From contig CALBLI010000015.1 of the NCBI GenBank assembly GCA_937896065.1, positions 1 through 39,579 of the forward strand: a stretch of DNA of 39,579 bases, given 5' to 3'. Below are positions 6,828-14,227 of the stretch, piece by piece. The stretch is from an uncultured Caryophanales bacterium (GTDB taxonomy: Bacteria; Bacillota_I; Bacilli_A; RFN20; CAG-288). Made by a program: the position numbers and the translations under genes. The notes beneath the pieces were generated by a model, which was not told where the DNA came from, searched no databases, and saw only the letters and a list, made by a program, of their open reading frames with translations. Positions within the stretch are counted from its first letter, which is position 1. Each line of letters begins with the position of its first letter.

Positions 6828-9047
6828 CTATTTCAAAACTCTAGAGACATTATAAACAGATTTGACTTGATAAATATCATTTATATAATGACCAAGAGAT
6901 TCAGTATCTTTTACAAGTAATGTAACAAGAATTACTGTATTGTTCATGCCAGGATTATATTTTGCTGAAAGTTTAACAACTTTTGCTTTATTCACTTCTA
7001 AAATATTGACAACATCAACTAAAAGTCCATCGCGATCATGGCATTCTACTTCTAAGTCAACCTGATAATCAAGTTTTTTCAAATTATTAGGATTCCAGCG
7101 GACACCAATAAGTCTAGAATCATCCTTCAACTTGTTTATATTTGGACAATCTTTTCGATGCACTTTAACACCTTGTCCAGTTGAAACATAGCCAATTATT
7201 TCATCACCTGGTATTGGTTGACAGCAGCTAGCAAGTGAAGTTAAAACGTTATCGCCATTAGCTAGGACAATTGAATCAGTAGTATTCTTTTTTAGTTTTC
7301 CTAAAACATCATTTTCACTTTTACCAGCGATTTTATCTTGAATATTTTTTTCTTCATTTATTTTGGCATCAATATTACTTTTTTCAATAACTAAATTAGT
7401 AGTGATTGTTTTACCTGCTATCTGGACGAATAAATCATCTTGATTATTAAGATGCAAATCAGTAAGTAACTGTTTATTTACAATCTTACTTAAATCAGTA
7501 GATAATTTTTTCTCTTTTAAAGTGTCAAGAAGCATTTGCTTTCCTTTTTTAATAGCTTCTTCTTTGGCATAATCTGAATTTTTCTTAACTAAGTATTTTC
7601 TAATACAGCTTTTTGCAAAGTTGGTTTTAGCAATATTGTACCATTCAGTATTAGGGAAAGCATTTTTAGATGTTATGACTTCAACGACATCACCAGTTTT
7701 AAGTTTAGTTGATATTGGAGTTAAGACATTATTAACTTTGCAACCTGATAAATGTTCACCTAAATCAGTATGTATTCGGTATGCAAAATCAATGGCAGTT
7801 GAACCATTTGGCAAGCAAATAACATTTCCTTTCGGTGTAAAAACATAAACATTTGCATCAAAAATATCATGGGATAAAGTATCCATGTATTCTTTAGCCG
7901 AAGAGTTTTCACTATCGGAAATAGTTACAAATTCTTTAAACCATTGGAGTTGATTTTCAATTTCAACCTGTTCTTTTTTAGCATCATAATGAGAACCTTC
8001 TTTATATCGCCAATGAGCAGCAACACCTTGCTCTGCAAGCTCATCCATCTTTTTAGTTCTAATTTGAATTTCAAAGAAAATACCACTATCTGTCATAATG
8101 GTTGTATGCAGTGACTGATACATATTTGCTTTTGGCATAGCAATGTAATCTTTAAACCTTCCAGGCATTGGTGTAAAATTAGCATGAATGTATCCTAATA
8201 TTTCATAACAATTCTGCTCAGTTTCAGTGATGATTCTAAGGGCCAAAATATCATATATTTGATCAAATGCATAATTTTTTAAGTACATCTTCTTATAAAT
8301 TGAATAAATGCTTTTAACACGCGATGTTATCTCATATGGAATAGTTGTTTTTGATAAAATGTTATCAATATTCTGTTTTAATTTATCTAAAGTTCCTTGC
8401 GAATTTGAGACAAGTTGATTACATTTATCTTCAATATATTTAACTTTTTCAGGTTCTAAATAATATAGTGATAAATCTTCAAGTTGAGTAGATATATTAT
8501 ATAAACCTAAGCGATGAGCAATAGGTGCATATACTTCAAGTGTTTCATTGGAAATACGAATTTGCTTTTCTTTTGGTTGAAATTGAAGTGTCATCATGTT
8601 GTGAAGACGATCAGCTAGTTTTATTAAAATAACACGAATATCTTTTGCCATAGCGACAAAAATCTTTCGATGGTTTTCAGCTGTGAATTCAACATTTTTA
8701 TAATCAGATAAACGTGTGACTTTTGTTAAAGCTTCAACCATTGTTGCAATCTCTAAACCAAATTCACGCTCAATATCTTCAAAAGTAGTATCAGTATCTT
8801 CAATAGTATCATGCAAAAGTCCAGCACAAATAGTTTTAGGACCAGCTTGCATATTAGCAAGAATATAAGCAACATAAAGACAATGTGATACATATGGATC
8901 ACCTGATTTACGAATTTGTCCTGAATGTTTATCAGCAGCAAATTTATACGCTTTTGAAATCAATGCTAAATCATCAGGATTAGAAATATATTCCTTGACA
9001 CGTTTTTCTAATTCTTGATAAGTGCAAACATGGTTAGAAATAGTCAT
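6828..9047 (-). CDS. rel: Bifunctional (p)ppGpp synthetase/hydrolase Rel
   Basis: Makes and degrades the stringent-response alarmone (p)ppGpp. The 739-residue protein is full length. The HD hydrolase domain comes first, with His79-Asp80 in LLHDTIED, so hydrolysis should be intact. The synthetase domain follows, with GRFKDYIAMPKANMYQSLH at about 296-314; the usual Gly of the NGYQS motif is Met309 here. A TGS domain is near residues 400-460 (VYVFTPKGNVICLPNGSTAIDFAY) and an ACT domain lies at the C-terminus. It starts 3 nt after the apt stop with no visible ribosome-binding site, so translational coupling to apt is likely. The name relA is also used for this Firmicutes protein. Confidence 0.96.
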   Translation of the reverse strand: MTISNHVCTYQELEKRVKEYISNPDDLALISKAYKFAADKHSGQIRKSGDPYVSHCLYVAYILANMQAGPKTICAGLLHDTIEDTDTTFEDIEREFGLEIATMVEALTKVTRLSDYKNVEFTAENHRKIFVAMAKDIRVILIKLADRLHNMMTLQFQPKEKQIRISNETLEVYAPIAHRLGLYNISTQLEDLSLYYLEPEKVKYIEDKCNQLVSNSQGTLDKLKQNIDNILSKTTIPYEITSRVKSIYSIYKKMYLKNYAFDQIYDILALRIITETEQNCYEILGYIHANFTPMPGRFKDYIAMPKANMYQSLHTTIMTDSGIFFEIQIRTKKMDELAEQGVAAHWRYKEGSHYDAKKEQVEIENQLQWFKEFVTISDSENSSAKEYMDTLSHDIFDANVYVFTPKGNVICLPNGSTAIDFAYRIHTDLGEHLSGCKVNNVLTPISTKLKTGDVVEVITSKNAFPNTEWYNIAKTNFAKSCIRKYLVKKNSDYAKEEAIKKGKQMLLDTLKEKKLSTDLSKIVNKQLLTDLHLNNQDDLFVQIAGKTITTNLVIEKSNIDAKINEEKNIQDKIAGKSENDVLGKLKKNTTDSIVLANGDNVLTSLASCCQPIPGDEIIGYVSTGQGVKVHRKDCPNINKLKDDSRLIGVRWNPNNLKKLDYQVDLEVECHDRDGLLVDVVNILEVNKAKVVKLSAKYNPGMNNTVILVTLLVKDTESLGHYINDIYQVKSVYNVSRVLK

Positions 9048-9050
9048 AAA

Positions 9051-9560
9051 TTAAAGATCTAATAAAGATTTGCATTTGAGTTTGAAAACAACACTGTCTT
9101 CAAATTCTTTTAAATTTATCAAAGTAACAGCACCAACAGGTGTAGCACCTGCCATAGTGACTAAGTCTTGAAGAGCTTTAAAAGTTCCACCAGTTGCCAT
9201 TAAGTCATCCACTAAAAGAACTCTTTGCCCTTTTGTAAATGATGATTGAGGAACAGCTAAAGTAGCAGTTCCATATTCAAGTTGATAAGTAATTTGATAG
9301 ACAACACCTGGAAGCTTACCACCTTTTCTTGCCATAACAAACCCTTTATTCATTTCATAGGCCATTGCTGCACCAAAAATGAAAGCTCTAGATTCAGGAC
9401 CGCAAATGATATCAGCTTTGAATTCCTCAGCTAGTTTGCACATATCCTTAATTGCACTATGAAATGCCTTAGGATCTTTAAGTAGTGGTGAAATATCTTT
9501 AAATGATATTCCTTTTTTGGGAAAATCATTAACAACAGAAATGTAATCATTATAGTTCAT
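9051..9560 (-). CDS. apt: Adenine phosphoribosyltransferase
   Basis: Purine salvage enzyme converting adenine and PRPP to AMP. The 169 residues carry the type I PRTase signature with PRPP loop VLLVDDLMATGGT and the N-terminal FPKKGISFKDISPLL segment typical of Apt. The GPESRAFIFGAA and RKGGKLPG motifs are also present. Length is normal. It is the first gene of apt-rel-hisS-aspS-helicase, an apt-rel pairing seen throughout Firmicutes. An AAGAGG site precedes the ATG, and an extended -10 candidate is at 9594-9586. Confidence 0.96.
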   Translation of the reverse strand: MNYNDYISVVNDFPKKGISFKDISPLLKDPKAFHSAIKDMCKLAEEFKADIICGPESRAFIFGAAMAYEMNKGFVMARKGGKLPGVVYQITYQLEYGTATLAVPQSSFTKGQRVLLVDDLMATGGTFKALQDLVTMAGATPVGAVTLINLKEFEDSVVFKLKCKSLLDL

Positions 9561-9585
9561 AAGTACCTCTTTTAAAAACCTAAAT

Positions 9586-9594
9586 ATTTTAACA
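9586..9594 (-). promoter_or_regulatory. Extended -10 element upstream of apt
   Basis: On the minus strand TGTTAAAAT reads as an extended -10 (TGN followed by a TATAAT-like hexamer), with a start predicted about 20 nt before the apt ATG. No good -35 hexamer is visible, so the call rests on the TGN element alone. Confidence 0.4.
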
Positions 9595-9663
9595 TATTTG
9601 AAAGCATAATAATTTAATATTTACACATATAGTCGTAGTAATTTTATTAATAACATTTACTTG

Positions 9664-9672
9664 TGCTATACT
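9664..9672 (+). promoter_or_regulatory. Extended -10 promoter of ispH
   Basis: TGCTATACT is an extended -10 element; the region at -35 (TTATTA, 9644-9649) is weak. The predicted start near 9679 is only about 6 nt before the ispH ATG at 9685, so the transcript would be nearly leaderless. This also argues against the in-frame TTG at 9661 as start, because that codon lies upstream of the predicted transcript. Confidence 0.55.
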
Positions 9673-9684
9673 ATCTATGAAAAT

Positions 9685-10536
9685 ATGGTCAAAATAATTG
9701 GTGAATATGGATTTTGCTTTGGTGTTAAAAATGCCATTCAAATTTTAAAAGAAAATAAGAAAAAAGATGGAAAAATTATTCTTCTTCATCCTTTAATACA
9801 CAATCAAACTCTAAATGACAAATTAATGGAAGAAAATAATGCAGTTTTATATGATAAAAATACTAATATTTCAGAAAAGGACATCATTATTTTTTCAGCA
9901 CATGGTCATTTAAAAGAGGAAGAAGAGAAATTTAAAAATTATCACTATGAAAACGCTATCTGCCCATTAATTACAAAACGATATAAATTTATAAAAGAGA
10001 ACTATAATAATGATATTAATTATCTTTTTTTAGGAAAGAAAAAGCATCAAGAAACAATTTCTTTCTTGTCTTTTTTTAAATTTTTAAAACTCGTTGATGT
10101 TGAAAATATTATGGATGATTTAGAAAAACTCAATTTAAAAAAAGAAGATAAAACTTTTTTAATTCCGCAAACAACAGTTTCATATTTTAAGTATAATCAG
10201 GTGTTGTCATACTTAAAAGAAAAAACAAATCTAGTTTCAAATTTACCAATATGTCCTCACTATTTAAAAAGAGCAACTGATGCTCTTCAAATCTTAAAAA
10301 ATGAAGATATAAATAAAACAGTTTTTGTTGTATGTGGAGATAAAATGTCATCAAATGCTAATGAAATTTATAATTTGATTAAAAGTAGTTGTTCAAATTT
10401 AATGGGTTATATTGCACTGACTGCATCTCAATTGAATTTAAGTGATTTAAAAAATAAAAAAATATATTTGATCTCTTCAACTAGTGTATCAAAAGAAGAA
10501 GTAGAATCACTATATGATGAGCTAAGCAAATTATAA
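9685..10536 (+). CDS. ispH: 4-hydroxy-3-methylbut-2-enyl diphosphate reductase (IspH/LytB)
   Basis: Last MEP-pathway enzyme; its 4Fe-4S cluster reduces HMBPP to IPP and DMAPP. The protein is 283 residues from the ATG. Visible signatures are the N-terminal cluster cysteine in GFCFGVKNA, HPLIHNQ, the FSAHGHLKEEE segment, the second cysteine in AICPLITK, and the third region VVCGDKMSSNANEI. The usual SSNS of the substrate site reads SSNA here. The ATG at 9685 is preferred over an in-frame TTG eight codons earlier, because the family starts close to the GFCFG motif and the TTG lies upstream of the predicted start site. No Shine-Dalgarno sequence is visible. The gene abuts trmK tail to tail with no intervening base. 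Confidence 0.94.
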   Translation: MVKIIGEYGFCFGVKNAIQILKENKKKDGKIILLHPLIHNQTLNDKLMEENNAVLYDKNTNISEKDIIIFSAHGHLKEEEEKFKNYHYENAICPLITKRYKFIKENYNNDINYLFLGKKKHQETISFLSFFKFLKLVDVENIMDDLEKLNLKKEDKTFLIPQTTVSYFKYNQVLSYLKEKTNLVSNLPICPHYLKRATDALQILKNEDINKTVFVVCGDKMSSNANEIYNLIKSSCSNLMGYIALTASQLNLSDLKNKKIYLISSTSVSKEEVESLYDELSKL

Positions 10537-11199
10537 TCACCAAGAATTTAAAAAATTTAAAATCTCATTTTTCTTATTCTTTTTCTCACTATCTAGTTCA
10601 TATAATTTCTCAATGTTATTTAGTTTTTCAAGTTCAATTTCAAGATAAACTCTAAGTTGAGAATCTCTTTTTCTAACCAAGTCGAATCCATAATTTAACG
10701 CAATATATTTAAATTTATCATCTATTTTATCTTGTCCTTTTACATATTTTAGAATCGGATAATAATGTTTCTCATAAATGAGTTTAGAATCGATGTTTTC
10801 AAAACCATTTTCATATAAAAATGAAATCGGCATTTTAAAATTTGATTGTGGTTCAATAATTATGGATTCAATTTGATTGAGTCTATTTCTACCTTCAGAC
10901 AATATTTTATAAATAGTATCTCCACCCATTCCTAAGATGATGATGCATTTTATATCATCAGGCATTTTTAAAATACCATCAATAAATAGTGGTGTAATAC
11001 TTGAAAAATTTTCTTTTAAATTATTGACTAAGCGATTATAAGGGCCAATTTTATTTTCGCTAGCATATACTTTATAGCCTTTATTTTCTAAAAATAGCGC
11101 AAGTAGACCATGATCAGAACCAACGTCAATACATGGTGATGTATCAACAAGTGATGAAGCAACTTCTAGACGATTACTTAAAATAATATTCGATTTCAT
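10537..11199 (-). CDS. trmK: tRNA (adenine-22-N1)-methyltransferase TrmK
   Basis: Class I SAM-dependent methyltransferase that modifies A22 of tRNAs. The 220 residues contain the SAM motif CIDVGSDHGLLALFL at about 23-37, the catalytic-region motif ILGMGGDTI and the IEPQSN segment characteristic of the TrmK/YqfN family. A C-terminal helical extension of about 50 residues follows, as in the family. It is the usual downstream neighbour of the rpoD region in Firmicutes. It overlaps the end of the second sigma gene by 26 nt with no ribosome-binding site, so it is probably translationally coupled. It ends with TGA immediately next to the ispH stop on the other strand. Confidence 0.93.
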   Translation of the reverse strand: MKSNIILSNRLEVASSLVDTSPCIDVGSDHGLLALFLENKGYKVYASENKIGPYNRLVNNLKENFSSITPLFIDGILKMPDDIKCIIILGMGGDTIYKILSEGRNRLNQIESIIIEPQSNFKMPISFLYENGFENIDSKLIYEKHYYPILKYVKGQDKIDDKFKYIALNYGFDLVRKRDSQLRVYLEIELEKLNNIEKLYELDSEKKNKKNEILNFLNSW

Positions 11200-12262
11200 T
11201 AGCTAATTCAGGATTATTTTTTATTAAATTCTTTTGAGCATCAAGAAGTAATTGTCTAACTCTTTCAGATGAAATATTAAGTATTTTGCTAATTTCAGTC
11301 AAATTCTTTGGAGTTCCATCATAGTACCCTATTTTATATAAAACAACATCTCTTCGTTTTTCTTCTAATTTATTTACTTCTTCAATAAATTTGTTGAATA
11401 TAAGTTCTTTATCAGCATATACTTCAGGTGAATCATATTTATTATCAGCTATCAAATCAGATATAGTTGTTGTGCCCTCATCATCAACTTTTTCATCAAG
11501 AGATGAAGGAGAAAGTGAATTCATTCTCGTTTTTAATTCAATAATTTTATTGATAGTAAATTTACCGCCCATCTTTTGGGCAATCTCTTCATCAGTTGGA
11601 GTTCTTGATAACTTATTAGTCAAATCATTTATGGCATTATTTAATTTTCTAATATCTTCTAAAATATTTTTGGGAATAGAAATAATTTTATTATTATAAA
11701 TTGCATTTCTTATATATCCACAAATGCAAGTACACGCATAAGTTGAGAATTTATAATTGGTTTTATAATCATAATTTTCAACAGCATGAATCAAACCCTG
11801 ACAACCTTCTTGAAAAAGATCATCAAAAGGTAATCCTCTATCACGATATTTATTAGCCATTGCAATAACAAGACGAAGATTGGAATTGATCAGTTGATCT
11901 TTAGCATCTTTATCACCTGCATCTTTCAATTTACAAAGTCTAACAAGCTCATCATCAGATAATCTATCATATAATTCAACCTGTGATTTCAATAATTGAT
12001 AGTTATTACCATAATCTCTTTTCTCATCTTCATCATAATAATTTTCTAATTTATTATCTTCTTCAAAAATGGTAATATTTGCTTCATTTAAAAGTCTAGA
12101 TAACTTATCAACATCATCATTTGTCAATTGGTAATTATCAACTATATCATTATATTTTTCAAGCGATATTTTATTGTTATTGACTTTAGCTTCATTTGAA
12201 AGCAATCTAAAAACTTGATTTAATTCATTAGTAGGTTCAGTCACTTTATTTTCTTCTTTCAT
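11174..12262 (-). CDS. Second sigma-70 family factor, paralogue next to rpoD
   Basis: A 362-residue sigma factor directly downstream of rpoD. From the N-terminus it has a module resembling sigma region 1.1 (about 15-68), then region 2 (LINSNLRLVIAMANKYRDRG, DLFQEGCQGLI, YDYKTNYKFSTYA), region 3 (LSRTPTDEEIAQKMG) and region 4 with a helix-turn-helix (LTEISKILNISSERVRQLL). In region 2.3-2.4 the housekeeping YATWWIRQAIT is replaced by YACTCICGYIRNA (175-187). The two promoter-melting tryptophans and the -10-reading Gln/Thr are gone, and the pattern is closer to alternative (sporulation-type) sigmas. It should read a different -10 element. The ATG at 12262 is chosen over the TTG one codon earlier. 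No Shine-Dalgarno; it lies 14 nt after the rpoD stop. Confidence 0.88.
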   Translation of the reverse strand: MKEENKVTEPTNELNQVFRLLSNEAKVNNNKISLEKYNDIVDNYQLTNDDVDKLSRLLNEANITIFEEDNKLENYYDEDEKRDYGNNYQLLKSQVELYDRLSDDELVRLCKLKDAGDKDAKDQLINSNLRLVIAMANKYRDRGLPFDDLFQEGCQGLIHAVENYDYKTNYKFSTYACTCICGYIRNAIYNNKIISIPKNILEDIRKLNNAINDLTNKLSRTPTDEEIAQKMGGKFTINKIIELKTRMNSLSPSSLDEKVDDEGTTTISDLIADNKYDSPEVYADKELIFNKFIEEVNKLEEKRRDVVLYKIGYYDGTPKNLTEISKILNISSERVRQLLLDAQKNLIKNNPELANEIEYYFK

Positions 12263-12276
12263 CAATAAAACTTATA

Positions 12277-14106
12277 TTAATATTTAAAATCTTTTAATAA
12301 TTTAGCTCTTGAAGGATGTCTTAATTTCTTTAAAGCTTTAGCTTCAATCTGTCTAATTCTTTCTCTTGTGACGTCAAAGAGCTGTCCAACTTCTTCCAAA
12401 GTATGTGTTCGTCCATCAAGAAGACCATATCTTAATCTAATTACTTTTGCCTCACGATCAGTTAACTGTTCCAAAACAGCGTTGATTCTTTCATTCTCCA
12501 TTGATCTATTTGCATAATCATATGGTGATTCATTATCTTTATCAACAATGAAATCGCCAACATGAGAATCTTCTTCTTCACCGACTGGTTTTTCAAGGGA
12601 TAATGGTTCTAATGCAATCTGCTGAATTTCCATAATCTTTGATGGTGATAGTGCACCATTTAAAGCTTCTGAGATCTCTTCAGGTGTTGGATCACGATTT
12701 AATTTTTGAACAAGTTGCCTTTGAGCTTTAGTAATTTTATTGATTGTTTCAACCATATGAACAGGAATACGGATGGTTCTTGCCTGATCAGCTAAAGCAC
12801 GAGTTATAGCCTGTCTAATCCACCAAGTAGCATAAGTTGAAAATTTAAATCCACGTTTATAATCAAATTTATCAACAGCTTTAATCAATCCTAAGTTACC
12901 TTCTTGTATCAAATCTAGGAAGTCCATGCCTCTATTTAAATAATGTTTAGCAATAGCGACAACTAATTTTAAATTGCACTGAATAAGTTCATCTTTAGCA
13001 TCTTGGTCACCTTGTTCAATAAGTTTAGCAAGTTCAATTTCTTCTTCTTTAGAATTTAAAACTTCATATGCACCAATATTATGTAAATATTGTCTAATAG
13101 GATCGGAATTTTTAACATCAGCTGAATTTATTGGATCGTTTTCATTATAAAAATTCTCAAGATGTGGCTCATCATCTAAGAAATCATCACTTGCAACTTC
13201 ACTATCCTCATCAATAACGATATTGTTATCATATAAATAATCTGTTAATATTCCAAAATCATCATCATTAATATCGTATTTATTTAAATACTTTTCAAGT
13301 TCTTTAAAAGAAAGATAATTGCCATTATCACGACCGAGCTTTAAAGTCTCTTCTTTAATGTTTTCAAAGATATCAATATTCATTGATAATTCTTTTTTTG
13401 CCTTTGACTTTTTACCAGTTTTCTTTTTGGCAGATGATAGTCTTTTTTCAAGTTCTTTTTCAATTTCCTCTTCAGATTCGCTATCAATGTCGTTATCAAC
13501 ACCGATTATTTCAATATCTTTTTTTAGAATCAGATCATTCAATTTCTTTATTTCACTATCATCAAATTTATATTTAGCAATCAAATTATCAAGTTGACTT
13601 TTTTCAACTGAGAATTCTTTAATTTCAGCCAAAAGCAAATTTGATTTTTCTTTAAATGATAATGGTTTATCACTAGAGTTGCTTTCAACTTTATTATTTG
13701 AAATAGTTCCTTTTTCTTTTTTAGAAGTGTTTTTTACTGGCTTTACTACTTCCTTTTCAGTATGGGTAACTTTTTGAACAGGCTTTTCTTTAGCAATTTC
13801 AGTTTTAGTTTCTTTTTTAGTCTCTCTCACTGATTTTATATTCTTTTCATCTTTTTTAGATTCACCTAAAATCATATCATTGATATTATTTGAACCACTA
13901 GTGCTAGAAACTTTCTTTTTGGAGACTATTTTTTTAGCTTTTTGTTCACCTAAAATCACATTATCTAATTCTTCAGCAGTTTTAGCTGCTTCAACTTTTT
14001 TTACATTAACTGAATCACCTTTAGATGAATTAGTTTTTTTATTATTTTTCATATCATTTTTTTTATTTCGTTTTAAATCAGTAGTTTCAGTATTCTTTTT
14101 AGCCAT
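12277..14106 (-). CDS. rpoD: Housekeeping RNA polymerase sigma factor (RpoD/SigA)
   Basis: Primary sigma factor, 609 residues, against about 370 in Bacillus. Regions 1.2-4 (from about residue 330) are fully canonical: FSTYATWWIRQAITRALADQ in 2.3-2.4, IPVHMVETINK, a region 3.2 segment EPLSLEKPVGEEEDSHVGDF, and the region 4 helix-turn-helix TLEEVGQLFDVTRERIRQIE. The extra length is N-terminal. Residues 1-150 are Lys/Ser/Glu/Thr-rich and low complexity, with two NVILGE/DMILGE-type repeats near 49 and 77. Two successive modules resembling region 1.1 then follow (about 153-202 and 247-300), joined by an acidic/basic linker. It has its own promoter in the 120-nt gap after dnaG and a GGGGGA ribosome-binding site. 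Confidence 0.96.
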   Translation of the reverse strand: MAKKNTETTDLKRNKKNDMKNNKKTNSSKGDSVNVKKVEAAKTAEELDNVILGEQKAKKIVSKKKVSSTSGSNNINDMILGESKKDEKNIKSVRETKKETKTEIAKEKPVQKVTHTEKEVVKPVKNTSKKEKGTISNNKVESNSSDKPLSFKEKSNLLLAEIKEFSVEKSQLDNLIAKYKFDDSEIKKLNDLILKKDIEIIGVDNDIDSESEEEIEKELEKRLSSAKKKTGKKSKAKKELSMNIDIFENIKEETLKLGRDNGNYLSFKELEKYLNKYDINDDDFGILTDYLYDNNIVIDEDSEVASDDFLDDEPHLENFYNENDPINSADVKNSDPIRQYLHNIGAYEVLNSKEEEIELAKLIEQGDQDAKDELIQCNLKLVVAIAKHYLNRGMDFLDLIQEGNLGLIKAVDKFDYKRGFKFSTYATWWIRQAITRALADQARTIRIPVHMVETINKITKAQRQLVQKLNRDPTPEEISEALNGALSPSKIMEIQQIALEPLSLEKPVGEEEDSHVGDFIVDKDNESPYDYANRSMENERINAVLEQLTDREAKVIRLRYGLLDGRTHTLEEVGQLFDVTRERIRQIEAKALKKLRHPSRAKLLKDFKY

Positions 14107-14195
14107 CTAAAAGTCCCCCACAATTTAATGATAGATAATTTAGAAAAAATATAGAAAATTAATCTAAATAGACTCCAGCATTAAAGCAACAAATA

Positions 14196-14224
14196 ATTAT
14201 AAGTAAAAATCACATATTAAACAA
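14196..14224 (-). promoter_or_regulatory. Promoter of rpoD-sigma paralogue-trmK
   Basis: On the minus strand TTGTTT (14224-14219) and TATAAT (14201-14196) are 17 bp apart, just after the dnaG stop. The leader to the rpoD ATG is about 80 nt and ends in a GGGGGA site. It would let rpoD and the second sigma gene be transcribed apart from the upstream glyS-dnaG genes. Confidence 0.7.
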
Positions 14225-14227
14225 GGG

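Noticed and set aside
10531..10545. TGA read as tryptophan (Mycoplasma code), since trmK would continue only two codons past its TGA
   Set aside because: TGA also ends the ybeY-cdd fusion in an ATGA overlap with era and ends the C39 gene, while Trp is encoded by TGG throughout; the standard bacterial code fits.
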